From assembly GCA_947579605.1 (NCBI GenBank), contig OX388324.1, positions 21,211,746 through 21,275,745 of the forward strand: a stretch of 64,000 nt of DNA, read 5' to 3'. The position numbers and the translations under genes are program-made. Positions 1 to 11,170 of the stretch are shown piece by piece. The notes beneath the pieces are model-generated. The model was given only the letters and a program-made list of their open reading frames with translations. It was not told the DNA's origin and did not search any database. The DNA comes from Athripsodes cinereus. Lineage: Eukaryota > Arthropoda > Insecta > Trichoptera > Leptoceridae. Numbering within the stretch: position 1 is the stretch's first letter; each line of letters starts with the position of its first letter.

Positions 1-1089
1 TTAAAATTCACAAGTTAAAATAGAAAAATATGATGAAAAATGTCAAATATCAGAGATCAGTTGAAATTCCTAAAATTCATAAATAGGTATTAAACTATAA
101 AAAATAATAGAAGAATGTAGACTAATGAATACAACTATGTATCGATCTATACAATTATTAATAATATGATACTTAACTAATATTAGCCCATAACGATGAA
201 TATATTTTGATATTTGGATATCAAATAAAATATACCTAATCATTAATATTTCACCAATTTTATTAACATTCATTAATTTATTCGTATTAATAATTTTAAA
301 TTGAGTACATATTTCATATGGTTTTATTATGAATTAGAGAGGCAATTGTGCATGAATATGTTTTATTATGATATGAAATACGATTATCGTATCGTCAGAA
401 TATACTTATGTTGTGCAATCATAATACTCTATAGTAACCTACCACAAATTATATACGGGGACAAGTTAGCCGCGAGAATAAATCTTTGAAATAGGCTGGA
501 TGTTGAAATGTATGTAGGTAGCTTCGATAGCGGATATAAGGTTTATATTACATACATATTTTATGTTATATTATACAGAAAAATATTTTATATTATGTAT
601 TCGCAGTATAATATTATAGGCATGTATGTCAGATACAAATTATACAATGTCAAGATGTGACTTTTCAGTAAAGTCGATCAAAGTTTTTTCAACATAATTT
701 ATTACCTTTAAGATATTTTTTAACGTGATAAAATGCGTTACATTTGATTTTAGGTCTTGGATATGACAACTGATATGTACCTATAGAATTTTTGAGTGAA
801 TAAAAATGATTTGAAAATAAATTTATTTGTGTTGTTTTATTGACTGAGTTGACGTTGTTTATTTTACAAAATTCCAAATAAATTTATGTAACAGAACACA
901 ACTTGTTGAAATTTTACTAGATTTAAAATAATTGATGTTTGATAATGGCTTTGTAAGCCGAAACTAGACCACTCGATTATCAAAAAGTAATAAAACCTAA
1001 ACGGTAATGAAATAAAAAAATCATCTAGACATACCGATTGACCCACCCATCTGCCACCCGTCCTCTATGACAAATTGTAATTATTCTTC
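1..1089. other. AT-rich DNA, no gene recognised
   Basis: Long runs of A/T with only short open frames that show no motif or coding bias on either strand. I see no repeat unit shared with the rest of the window. Confidence 0.6.
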
Positions 1090-1184
1090 TGTTGGCACAG
1101 AGGATAACGTGCATGTTTATTACGTGAAATTGATCTGCTGGCTATCCCATTTGGGGATATGCCCAGATGATGTAGTAGTAGTAC
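1090..1184 (+). repeat. Family A repeat, 3' part
   Basis: Matches the 3' half of the dispersed repeat I call family A: TTGGCACAGAGG, a CATGTTTATTAC block, CTGGCTATCCCAT, then a GTAGTAGTAGTA tail. The sense direction of family A is taken as the one that ends in the TAG tail. The 5' half is missing. Confidence 0.7.
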
Positions 1185-1647
1185 TATTTAACATCATGTG
1201 TCGTTAATATTCTAAGATGTGAATTACATATAATAAATACGTGTGATGATTTTGATAAGAGGATTAGAACGTTATTGGCATTAAGAAATAAAAAATAAAT
1301 AATAACGTTGTGTTTTTTTGGAGTCACGTAGTATGTAATACAAATAAATACAACTTTGATACTTATAAGATTTCATCCCTGCAGTAAATAAATTATTAAG
1401 TTCTTCGTTTATGGGTTTGTATGCAGGTATGTATATTCAAATAATATCTGTCAAATATGCATTTATCTATAAACTCTACTAATACAACATTACATATTTT
1501 CATACTGACTAATAATATCCAATAATCAAATTGACGATGGTTTTATTTGGTTCATGTTTTGTGAATTTCCAGTAATAGTTTGCCAATATGTGCATTGTTT
1601 TTTCATCTACGAGGGTTCCGACGCCTGAACGTCGCTTCACAATACAT

Positions 1648-1755
1648 CGTTCAATTGACAACGAAATGAGGACGCTGCGAAATTCATGGGAAGAGGTGAT
1701 TCAATCGGCGAAAAAAAGTTTTGAATGGAGGAGGCTGGTTTCTGCGTTTTGCTAG
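1648..1755 (+). pseudogene. C-terminal tail of a non-LTR reverse transcriptase (family L2)
   Basis: The frame reads 35 codons to a stop and contains SWEEVIQ and EWRRLVSAFC before the stop. This is the usual end of RT proteins of insect non-LTR retrotransposons, where a basic helix and the pattern SWxxVxxLAxxRxEWRRLVxAL close the protein. The copy is 5'-truncated. Two more copies of the family lie at 37077-37165 and 42239-42430. It is a dead fragment, not a gene. The assignment rests on my recognition of the family pattern, not on a search. Confidence 0.65.
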
Positions 1756-1812
1756 AGGAGCTTTGAAGAGCGAGATGATGATTATTAAGTACCGAAATAA
1801 ATAAAAGAAGCG

Positions 1813-1935
1813 TTTTATTCTACTATTGATTTATTCGATGAGAGAGACGTCTTTCGTCTTATAAGGACATTGTCAATCTGATTTATTTATTTCGATATGG
1901 AATCCTACTACCTAAACACCGACACATTGAATGAT
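1813..1935 (+). repeat. Family B repeat
   Basis: Contains GAGAGAGACGTCTTTCGTCT, TATAAGGACATTGTCAA and the trailing block CTACCTAAACACCGACAC. The same blocks recur near 12385, 13300, 20919, 21325, 25828, 33715 and 57880. Confidence 0.65.
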
Positions 1936-2621
1936 TAAGTACAATACGATTGTGTCGTGAACTTGCAATAGGTTGGCAGTGGAAAGATTAAAAACCGAAA
2001 TTTCGAAATTACGAAATTACGAATTCGAGGCTACTGTGTATTGATGCTATTTTGAAAATAATTAAATTGAATGACGTTCTATATATAAATTGTATCACAC
2101 CAATCTACGCTAAAGTACCTTTGTCTTTCTAAGTCATATATTATGGTAGTTTTATGTGATAATATTTACAAACTTTCATTTTAAGCTATTGACAGCTTTT
2201 CTACGTGAGCGAAGCCAAGCTAATAATGTTATTTCAGTTCAAATTCTTAGAGTACGTGTTTTCAAAGATGAAAAATAAAATAAAAACTAATATCTTTTCG
2301 GCTTTGTGTTTGAAAATGATATTAAATTTACATATTGATATTATTCTTATTAGATTCTTTAGAATTGGCAAAGAAAATATCATTTTGTAAAATAAAACGT
2401 TCAATGTATATTACAATAATGAAAAATACCAAAAAAATCTATTACGTACATATGTATTATGGCATAAAGAGTATAATAAAATTATAAAAATGGTTTTGTG
2501 AGAGTTATAACAAATCTCTTTATCTGCTACATTAAGTCATTTCCCACATATATTATTATGGGCTTACATTTATTGATATCATTTTTAAATCGATTCGAAA
2601 CTTTTCCATCTCATTTTTTTT
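1936..2621. other. AT-rich DNA, no gene recognised
   Basis: A short open frame at 2205-2390 has no recognisable motif. I see no family repeats here. Confidence 0.5.
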
Positions 2622-2832
2622 AAATATTTTTTTGCATATCAACAAATATATTATATGAAATTTATTAACAAAATAAGTCCGCTTACTGATTCACTAACAA
2701 GTTAAGAAACAGAAGAGATAATAAATATTTTTTTGCATATCAACAAACATATTATATGAAATTTATTAACAACATAAGTCCACTTACTGATAGCACATTC
2801 ACTAACAAGTTAAGAAACAGAAGAAGAGATAA
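2622..2832 (+). repeat. Tandem duplication, ~101-bp unit
   Basis: AAATATTTTTTTGCATATC starts two near-identical blocks at 2622 and 2723. Both continue through ATTATATGAAATTTATTAAC and end in ACAAGTTAAGAAACAGAAG. The second copy carries a small insertion, ATAGCAC. Confidence 0.85.
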
Positions 2833-2905
2833 AAAATGAAAAAGAACACATGAAAATCTAACAATGAAAAAGAAAAGTGATGAGAAATGCTATGTATCAA
2901 ACCTA

Positions 2906-3003
2906 AATGTGTTAATTTTTTATTGGAGCGGAGAGGACAATGTTTATTTCTGTAATAAGTCCGCTGGCTACCCCACTTGTCGGATATGTCGTGATAGTAT
3001 TGT
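2906..3003 (+). repeat. Family A repeat, 3' part, feeding the 60-bp array
   Basis: TATTGGAGCGGAGAGGACAA, CCGCTGGCTACCCCACTTG and GGATATGTCGTGATAGTAT match the family A 3' half. The normal TAG tail is replaced by the 60-bp minisatellite. The array begins exactly where the GTGATGGTATAG end of family A should be. Confidence 0.75.
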
Positions 3004-4260
3004 ATGTATGTATATGATAGTATATGTATATCGTAATAGTATTGTCGTGATAGTATTGTATGTATGTATGTATATGATAGTATATGTATATCGTAATAGT
3101 ATTGTCGTGATAGTATTGTATGTATGTAGGTATATGATAGTATATGTATATCGTAATAGTATTGTCGTGATAGTATTGTATGTATGTAGGTATATGATAG
3201 TATATGTATATCGTAATAGTATTGTCGTGATAGTATTGTATGTATGTAGGTATATGATAGTATATGTATATCGTAATAGTATTGTCGTGATTGTATTGTA
3301 TGTATGTAGCTATATGATAGTATATGTATATCATAATAGTATTGTCGTGATAGTATTGTATGTATGTATGTATATGATAGTATATGTATATCGTAATAGT
3401 ATTGTCGTGATAGTATTGTATGTATGTAGGTATATGATAGTATATGTATATCGTAATAGTATTGTCGTGATAGTATTGTATGTATGTAGGTATATGATAG
3501 TATATGTATATCGTAATAGTATTGTCGTGATAGTATTGTATGTATGTAGGTATATGATAGTATATGTATATCGTAATAGTATTGTCGTGATTGTATTGTA
3601 TGTATGTAGCTATATGATAGTATATGTATATCATAATAGTATTGTCGTGATAGTATTGTATGTATGTATGTATATGATAGTATATGTATATCGTAATAGT
3701 ATTGTCGTGATTGTATTGTATGTATGTATGTATATGATAGTATATGTATATCGTAATAGTATTGTCGTGATAGTATTTTATGTATGTAGGTATATGATAG
3801 TATATGTATATCGTAATAGTATTGTCGTGATAGTATTGTATGTATGTAGGTATATGATAGTATATGTATATCGTAATAGTATTGTCGTGATTGTATTGTA
3901 TGTATGTATGTATATGATAGTATATGTATATCGTAATAGTATTGTCGTGATAGTATTGTATGTATGTAGGTATATGATAGTATATGAATATCGTAATAGT
4001 ATTGTCGTGATAGTATTGTATGTATGTAGGTATATGATAGTATATGTATATCGTAATAGTATTGTCGTGATAGCATTGTATGTATGTATGTATATGATAG
4101 TATATGTATATCGTAATAGTATTGTCGTGATTGTATTGTATGTATGTATGTATATGATAGTATATGTATATCGTAATAGTATTGTCGTGATAGTATTGTA
4201 TGTATGTAGGTATATGATAGTATATGTATATCGTAATAGTATTGTCGTGATAGTATTGAT
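3001..4260. repeat. 60-bp minisatellite, 21 units
   Basis: Twenty-one head-to-tail copies of a 60-bp unit containing TATATGATAGTATATGTATA and CGTAATAGTATTGTCGTGAT. Three unit types differ at one place (TGTATGTATG, TGTATGTAGG, TGTATGTAGC). The order M-R-R-R-S is repeated twice (3061-3360 and 3361-3660), so part of the array has grown by 300-bp higher-order duplication. Since 60 is a multiple of three, several frames stay open along the whole array on both strands; these open frames are an arithmetic effect, not genes. Confidence 0.97.
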
Positions 4261-4283
4261 AGTATTTGAGCGTAAGGAAGAAC

Positions 4284-4736
4284 CTTACTATGGAGCTTTT
4301 GTATGGAGCATTCTGCTTTATGGTTGCGAGACGTGGACCATCAGCAAGAGTGAAAGCGGACGGTTGGCGGCCTTTGAGATGTGGTGCTACAGACGCATGC
4401 TGAAGATCCATTGGTCGGAACACGTCGAAAATGAAGAAGTATTAACCAGGGTAGGCGAAAAAAGGCAACTTCTTAAGAGAATCAGCCAACAACGAGCTAA
4501 CTGGATTGGCCACAACATCAGGCACCCGGGACTACTCATCGCCATTGCGGAGGGTAAGACCGAGGGGACAAATGGCAGAGGCCGATCAAGAGATTCGTAT
4601 ATGGACCAACTGAAAAGGGACATGAACTTTGGCTCATACGTAGAGCTGAAAAGACTGGCTGAGAATAGGGAGGAATGGAGAAGAAAGTCAAAACTCGTTG
4701 CAGGCCAATCCAATGGATTGTAACTCATTATATAGT
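4284..4736 (+). pseudogene. 3' end of a non-LTR retrotransposon: RT C-terminal region (family L1, copy A)
   Basis: The frame ending at the TAA at 4721-4723 has the hallmarks of the post-polymerase part of insect non-LTR RTs: AFVWSILLYGCETWTI, then AFEMWCYRRMLKIHW, GHNIRHPG, GRGRSRDSYMDQLKRDM and LAENREEWRRK. The polymerase domain itself is absent, so the copy is 5'-truncated. The element ends TAACTCATTATAT, as do copies B (5870-6340) and C (18068-18414). A TAG-rich tail follows. The frame runs in phase out of the 60-bp minisatellite, but that joining is accidental. It cannot act without a full element in trans. Confidence 0.85.
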
Positions 4737-4762
4737 ATTGTAGTAGTAGTTAGTCTAGATTT

Positions 4763-4815
4763 TTTTTTTTTTATCCTTTTTGCACATCATCATTTATGTA
4801 ACAAAATCAACAAAG
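4763..4815 (+). repeat. Short dispersed repeat (family D)
   Basis: A T-run followed by ATCCTTTTTGCACATCATCA and ATTTATGTAACAAAATCAA. A second copy lies at 54928-54975. Confidence 0.55.
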
Positions 4816-4869
4816 CTATGTACAAAAAAATACACTGTTCAACTTATTTCATATGGGAATACTCGGTGA

Positions 4870-5048
4870 AGAATAGATATCTCACTCTTTTCTGTATGTT
4901 TTCGGGTGTTCCGTAAAATACTGGTATTCGTAAAACATCGCGTTAAAACATCATCAGTTCAGCGATGAGGTATGCATCCCATCCTGAAAGTTTTTAGTTT
5001 TGTTGACAATCTGCATGTTAATCTGTTAGTTCGCTGGCTACTCCACAG
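4870..5048 (+). repeat. Family A repeat, degenerate
   Basis: Carries in order TTTTCGGGTGTTCCGTAAAA, TTCAGCGATGAGGTATGC, CCATCCTGAA and TTCGCTGGCTACTCCACA. The sequence is more diverged than at 19238-19492 and lacks the TAG tail. Confidence 0.6.
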
Positions 5049-5324
5049 TTAAAGTCATTAAATAAATACAAGAAAGAATTTTATAAATGATATAATTGCT
5101 ATTTTAATGAGCTACGAAAAACTTTAACTCTATGAGATGAAATCATAAATGTTCAAGAAGTAGGTAAAATAATTTCCGAAAGATTTAGTTGTAGAATATT
5201 TCATAAAAAAATATGGTTTCTGTATTGTATCTGCATATAATATTATTATGAATTCTTGCAAATATATTAATTTTGTTTGTTCGTATGTTTGTAAATAATA
5301 TCCTGAATTGTGATGTGTTAAGAA

Positions 5325-5385
5325 TATTTGCTTTTTTACACCACACTCGAAAACTTACAGAGGAAAATAGGAGGCTTATTCTTAA
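5325..5385 (-). repeat. Family A repeat, short 5' fragment
   Basis: ACACTCGAAAACTTACAGAG followed by AAATAGGAGGC matches the ACACTCGAAAACTTACGGAG segment of family A read on the plus strand. Confidence 0.5.
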
Positions 5386-5869
5386 CTCGATATAAGGGAT
5401 AAATATTTCCAAGAGATATTGGTGTAAACATACTCGGTTTTAAAAATAGGTACAAAGTTTATTCAAAAGTCTTTAGGTACATATTATGTGACGGTGGCTA
5501 CTATTTCTTGAGTGAAGCAGGATTTAAAGCTAGTACAAAAATGAATGAGAGTTTTAATTATTTTTTTGTATATTTGTTTCACATTTGAATGCAGAATCCA
5601 ATATATTTATTCGAACAAAAATTTCGTTTCCACAAACAGAGAAATGACAAAAAGGGGAGTTTTAATTTTAAGCTCGCGGACTAATCCTCGTATAAATTAC
5701 AGAAACTCTTTTATCCCGAAAGGTTTTAAATTCCTTCGTTTTTGTAACAAGTAGGTAGGTATCTACATTTATATGCAATATTATCAGAATCGAAAACTGA
5801 GTACTTCTCATTATGTACTTGCCATCCATGGAGAAAAAAAATGACTGGAGTGATCACTAAACCATATAT
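5386..5869. other. No gene recognised
   Basis: AT-rich sequence with one 69-codon open frame at 5545 that has no motif and no flanking signals I can defend. Confidence 0.5.
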
Positions 5870-6340
5870 ATAATGAGTTACAATCCATTGGATTGGTCTG
5901 CAACGAGTTTGGTTTTTCTTCTCCATTCGTCTCTATTCTCAGCCAGTCTTTTCAGCTCTACGTATGAGCCACAGTTCATTTCCCTCTTCAGTTGGTCCAT
6001 ATACGCATCTCTTGGTCGGCCTCTGCCATTTATCCCCTCGGTCTTACCCTCCGCGATGGCGATGAGTAGTCCTGGGTGCCTGATGTTGTGGCCAGTCCAG
6101 TTAGCTCGTTGTTGGCCGATTCTCTTAAGAAGTTGCCTTTTTTCGCCTACCCTGGTTAATACTTCTTCGTTTTTGACGTGTTCCGACCAATGGATCTTAG
6201 GCATGCGTCTGTAGCACCACATCTCAAAGGCCGCCAACCGTCCGCTTTCACTCTTGCTGATGGTCCACGTCTCACAACCATAAAGCAGAATACTCCATAC
6301 AAAGGCTTTGTAAACCGTTTGCCGTAAAATCAAACTCGTT
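5870..6340 (-). pseudogene. RT C-terminal region of a non-LTR retrotransposon (family L1, copy B)
   Basis: A 151-codon open frame ending at 5878 matches copy A over its full length: KAFVWSILLYGCETWTI, AFEMWCYRRMPKIHW, GHNIRHPG, GRGRPRDAYMDQLKREM, LAENRDEWRRK, and the same last residues. It is the least damaged of the three copies, with no stop or frameshift. It lacks the polymerase domain and so is 5'-truncated. The 3' end (minus strand) reads TAACTCATTATATATA. I assign a non-LTR element of the general RTE/CR1-like kind but cannot fix the clade from this part alone. Confidence 0.87.
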
Positions 6341-6384
6341 AACGGTCACGATGTAAGGTCCGCCAACCGAAAGCGTCTCTCGAT

Positions 6385-6493
6385 GAAATAGATTTCTCCT
6401 ACAGTTCGTAATGAGATAGATTTCTCCTACAGTTCGTAATGAGATAGATTTCTCCTACAGTTCGTAATGAGATAGATTTCTCCTACAGTTCGT
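6385..6493 (+). repeat. 28-bp tandem repeat, ~3.9 units
   Basis: Four successive copies of GATAGATTTCTCCTACAGTT plus CGTAATGA, at 6385, 6413, 6441 and 6469. The last is cut at CAGTTCG. Confidence 0.93.
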
Positions 6494-7024
6494 TTAGTTT
6501 AGATTTTTTTAGTTGTTCAATTACCTCAATGACTATACATACCTGTATGGAAATAATATATGGTGAGCAAAGATGGTTTGTGGTTTGGAATCGAGAATTA
6601 ATTAAAACTTGAATATTTTATCAACCTCCTCATGGAACACCTGTGAATTAATTTGAGTGCTTTCTAAAATAATATTGTGAATTGAGTGGATTCCAAAGAA
6701 TTTTATTGTTTACACTTTTTTGTTTTATTAAACATTGTATTTTCCATAATATAAAAAAAGTAATAAATTAAAGTTAGTTATCGAACTTCATTTGTGGATT
6801 GAAAATTAATGATATTTCATACCTGATGACTAACACGTATCTGCCTATTACAGAACACTCATACATAACATAAAAAAAAAAAATTTAGGTCTATTTTACT
6901 TCGGGAATTTCTAGAAATTCATTTATTTTGGAAGGATTAACTTTTGTAATAGTTTAGGCGTAGGAACGTCGAAATTGATTTGGATTATTTAAAATCAGAA
7001 AGTACACACATTGTATTAATAGAA
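6494..7024. other. No gene recognised
   Basis: AT-rich sequence without shared repeats or a credible open frame. Confidence 0.5.
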
Positions 7025-7192
7025 TTCGTCAGTAGCCTGGAATCAAAGTCTTGGCTTCATGTATAAGAGGTGCGCGGTTCGATTCCAGGTGCCAACAAAC
7101 TCCCTTTTCACACAAAAGCTTTGAGCTAGAGTGAGAGGTGTATAAGGTTGTATTTGTGCTTATAACAGCGGTACCCAGATAAATTTTTAAAA
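7025..7192 (+). mobile_element. tRNA-derived SINE (SINE1, copy 1)
   Basis: Starts TTCGTCAGTAGCCTGG (box A-like) and has GGTTCGATTCC at 7077-7087, a perfect box B, spaced as in an RNA polymerase III promoter. The body GAGGTGTATAAGGTTGTATTT and the end TACCCAGATAAA recur at 10483-10648 (minus) and 21821-21996 (plus). Three similar copies with a tRNA-like head and an unrelated body fit a SINE rather than a tRNA gene. Confidence 0.8.
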
Positions 7193-8939
7193 ATAAAAAT
7201 TAAATTATAATTAAAATGGACGAAAATCCTAATACGTAGGTACCTACTGATAAATTTTAGTCCAATTTCTTCCAACAAACCTTATTTTTATATCTCTTAT
7301 AAAGATTGTGAATGAATATCAAGAATTTCATTATTTTAATTTTAATAATATTATATTAAACAAATGCCCCAATGCTTTATCCACTAATTTGACACAATAT
7401 GAGGCAGTGATGTCCATTTTATGATTATTATAAATAATATATAGTTTCAAAGGTCTAAAGCGGTACCGAGGGGAAGGACTCTGATGAAGAGGATTAAGAG
7501 GACTGGAAGAATTAAAAGGAAAGAGAATGGGAGAACGAGAGGAAGGAGAGTGGTGGATAGCTTCTTTAATGGGACAGAAACCTTTTTCACTGTCTCTTTA
7601 CGTTTCTCTATATTATCATTATTATTAAATTGTAGATATCTATTAAAGCTCCAAAGATACTTCCAAGTCCACTCCACGTCCAAACCCTTATATCTCCAAA
7701 TCCTAAATAGATCTGACAAAACCGATATAGGAGTTAAATAATGTATTTCTTTTTATCTGTAGATTCATTAAGTTAAAGTTACTGCATCTTTAGTCACGTG
7801 TATTTTTCATTTAACTATTTAGATAAAAAAAAATTTAAATGATTGATAATTATTCATTGACAGACATTCAATATCATAAAAATAAACGATAAAAGATATG
7901 TTTTAAAAATATTATAAAAAGTTTCTTTATAAAGTTTTCAATACAGAAAAGCTCATTTGCTCAAAGGCTTCATTAATTTTTTTTTACTTTTACCATTATT
8001 TAAACTATTTCTTTGAATTTCGAATAATTTTATGATTGCAAAGGAATGACATAGTTAGTAATGATAGAATTAATTATTTTAAGGCAATTTTTTTTAATAT
8101 CCGTATAAAAAAAATAGACTCGAAAATTGAGAATCATATTTTTTCCAAAACCATGCTTTACGGACACAGAGTTCATACAGAGGCAATCAGTCACGTGCCT
8201 GCCATACATGCAAAAAAGCACAGCATGCCCATAGAATCTATGAAGAAAATATTGAAATCATCAAAAACTAGTTTGAATTTGCCGCCAAACATTTCGTTGC
8301 AAAGAGAACAATTCACAAAAATATACGCAGCAAATATACAATTTTTGTAAGTTTTAGAGTTTTTATCAAAAGCGCGTACTATTTGTATTGAAGTGCGTGT
8401 ACAATCGATACGTTATTTTGACTTTTTTTAATAAAATCCAATAATTTACCGTGATAGCTAAATTAATGGAATAGTAAGTTATTGCTTTATACGTTGCGTC
8501 TGTTCTCACTAACACACACTTAAATTTTAGTGTGAATACGTAGTAGGCAATGACGCGCCATATATGTGTATTATTGGGTATGTTTGGTTGTATGTGTGCA
8601 ATCTTAAGGACAAAATAAGCAAGCATCTCAAAGAACGTTTGGGTGCATAATGTACCTATATGAGTATGTTTTTATTTGTATTGGTTGTGTGATGATTGTG
8701 TGAGTCGTGCGTAACGTACTAGGCAGTTAAAAATAATTTGAAGGTAGATACTATGGGCAACCGCTAATAGTTTTTAGACTTGAAACGTTCTTCATAAAGG
8801 ATTGATTAATATTATGATGGATGCGCGAGATAAAATAAATTGTATAGTAATTACGACATTTAACTTTAAAGTTACTTACATACTTAAAAATAGTATTTAT
8901 TTGCATCGCAGACTTCTTGTATTTTATTTATTTATATTA
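7193..8939. other. Mostly non-coding; one weak open frame
   Basis: No family repeats seen. The one open frame worth listing (8036-8350) has its own entry. Overlapping open frames at 7447-7741 come from a purine-rich strand and show no motif. Confidence 0.5.
8036..8350 (+). CDS. Unrecognised open frame, possibly an exon relic
   Basis: 104 codons. From about 8130 on, the composition is less AT-rich and the frame contains HVPAIHAKKHSMPIESMKK and LNLPPNISLQREQFTK, which looks more protein-like than the neighbouring frames. The frame runs into TTTTTGTAAGTTTT at 8343, which could be a splice donor. I recognise no family, see no upstream acceptor I trust, and consider a chance open frame at least as likely. 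Confidence 0.18.
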   Translation: MQRNDIVSNDRINYFKAIFFNIRIKKIDSKIENHIFSKTMLYGHRVHTEAISHVPAIHAKKHSMPIESMKKILKSSKTSLNLPPNISLQREQFTKIYAANIQFL

Positions 8940-9068
8940 AGGACCCATGAAGTCTTTGGCAAACAATAGATCTCCCACTAAAGTTTTTAAGTGTCTTTTA
9001 AGAGACGTCGCATATAAACCATTTAATATCTTAAATTCAGCAAAGGGGTATGTCAACCATTCTGGATA
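8940..9068 (+). repeat. Family A repeat, 5' half, diverged
   Basis: TCTCCCACTAAAGTTTTTAA, GTGTCTTTTAAGAGACG, AATTCAGCAAAGGGGTATG and AACCATTCTGGAT follow the order of the family A 5' half. Confidence 0.55.
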
Positions 9069-10048
9069 TCTTTTTTTTTTTATTATAACGAATGTTAGAC
9101 CAACATGAAAAGCCTAGTCCCGTCTCCGATATATATATTATATTATTCTCAAGGACGTCCACTCGTTTGCGAGTAAAATAGTATATTTGTACAAAGCATG
9201 CCCGATGTGAAAAGCCTAGTCCCGCCACTGGAGGCAATTCATTTTCAGATTGTTCGTTATATTATGAGTGGTACCGGATTGAAAGTGGAAAAACATTTTC
9301 TAAAATTATCAAGTCGTTTTAAATAATATGTGTAAACAATAAGCGAAGACAAAAGAAAAATGTTAGTAATGCAATCAGTCAAAAGTGAAATTAGTTTTTG
9401 GATTTTACTGACATTTTACTTCAACTAAATTAAATTTTAATATCAAACCACACAAACAGATTTTTATTTATCTTTGTTCTTTCTTATTATCTGTGGGCCA
9501 TTGATTTGGCACTTGGAACCGTCAAACAATCACAAACAATTTACAGTTACGCAGCAAAAAATAAAAAGCCAAGGAAAATTCATTACATATATCAGTTATT
9601 TCGATTTTTAAAGGACCAAAACAACTTCACACCTTTCTATATAAAAAAATATTTAATCAATATTGGGGTGGCAAATACATTTCAAGGTCACGTTTGATTC
9701 CTGTGTATAAAAAATATGTGAGCTAAATTGAAACAATAGTAAAAAAAAATTGCTACTGCTCTCAAATTCATTATTCTAGTTTCCTTTTTATTATTCCTAC
9801 CTAAGGTTCAGGTACCCATGTCTATTTTGTCACATGTTATATTAATTAATAAGGTATATGTGTGTATAAACTGTTGGTGGTACTATTCTACAAATACCCT
9901 AGAGGAATATTCTCTCTGTGCTCAAATAATAATTATATCACGAGGGACTTAGAGTCATTTGCATACAACAGACGCCAAATGTAAAATTTCTGAAATTTTA
10001 AACTGAAATAGGACATCTACCCACTCATTGTCACGGTATAGAATAAGT
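9069..10048. other. No gene recognised; short direct duplication inside
   Basis: TGAAAAGCCTAGTCCCG occurs twice, near 9105 and 9207, about 102 bp apart. The rest is AT-rich without motifs. A 63-codon frame at 9506 is not convincing. Confidence 0.5.
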
Positions 10049-10056
10049 ATTATTCT

Positions 10057-10879
10057 AAATGATACCGGATACCAATAATTCATTGTGGTATTTCATACCG
10101 GATATTCAGCCACTAAAACGACTAAGAGCAAGTTGTATTTTATGGAAGTACATTTTATGATTAGGAAGTTTTTTTAATCAGTAGGTAAGTATTAAATTTT
10201 TTTATTTTTTTATTAATGAAAAAAATACATTGAATAAGAAATATATACTTACATCTTATGATAATGAGTCACGCCAAATCTAAAAGATTTGTCGGCGTGT
10301 TCTCTTATAACATACTATATACATATTTTTACCTAATACGACATTAACCTAAATACAAAAATAATTATTAGTTATATATAAATCCACAAATTAATGCAGA
10401 TGTGTAAACGAACCAAAATAACGAGTTTTAAATATAGTAAAAAAGTATTATATTATTTTTTATAGATGTGTGATATATTTTTAAATATACTTATCTGGGT
10501 TTTGTTATAAACTCAAATACAACTTTATACACCTTTCACAGTAATCTAAAAGCTTGTGTCGTGAAAGGGAGATTCGCCGGCACCTGGAATCAAACCACGG
10601 ACCCCCTGTTTACGAGGCCAAGACTTTACTTCCAGGCTACCGATGAACTTTAAACAATAAATTAATTTAATACGTTGAAAGAACTTCCACATACTTGGTT
10701 ATTTCAGGAGTCGAAGAATTTATTTATTCGCATTTGCAGGTCGTAAAAAAATCACAAAATTTTGACAAATAGTTTTATGATTGTTTTGTTTTGGTTAAAA
10801 GACTTAGTATTCGAAATCCGGTCGGATAATAAATCTCAGCTGAATACCGGATATTAAACGGATATCCCTTCCATTCCTA
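10057..10879. mobile_element. Probable non-autonomous hAT-type transposon
   Basis: The right end on the minus strand reads TAGGAATGGAAGGGATATCC, in the TAGNNATG style of hAT ends. Both ends carry CCGGATA/CCGGTATTCAGC motifs in inverted order (10063-10115 and 10805-10870). An 8-bp direct repeat, ATTATTCT, lies at 10049-10056 and 10880-10887, the size expected for a hAT duplication. The right copy borders a TTA microsatellite, so chance is possible. A SINE1 copy is nested inside. No transposase is present. Confidence 0.42.
10483..10648 (-). mobile_element. tRNA-derived SINE (SINE1, copy 2)
   Basis: On the minus strand: TTCATCGGTAGCCTGG, a box B-like GGTTTGATTCC (one change from consensus), then the body with CAAGCTTTTAGATTACTGTG and AACCCAGATAAG. 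It lies inside the hAT-like element and therefore inserted after it. Confidence 0.8.
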
Positions 10880-11170
10880 ATTATTCTTATTATTATTATT
10901 AATTGGTGACGGGTTGTATCTAAATCCTACCATCCTCTGTGTAAAGGGATGATTGTGTGCAAATTACAGAGGAATGTATTCTGAAAGAGGGCGGTGATTT
11001 TAATTAGAAATTATCCCTTTATCAAAAGTGTATGTACCCATTTTTCATCAAAATATTTTATTTCTTTAAAACGATAAATCTATTAAAATTCTCAAAATAG
11101 AAACCAATTTAATTATTATACATTATAAACAATTTAACCACAGCTAAATCTTTATATTATGTCATTTGTC

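Noticed and set aside
2802..4423. Long open frames on both strands across the 60-bp array (424, 503 and 619 codons)
   Set aside because: A 60-bp unit without stops keeps any frame open; the peptides are pure repeat periods and no start or splice signal supports a gene.
7025..7100. tRNA gene (also at 10570-10648 and 21821-21890)
   Set aside because: Three copies share a non-tRNA body of ~100 bp; they are SINE1.
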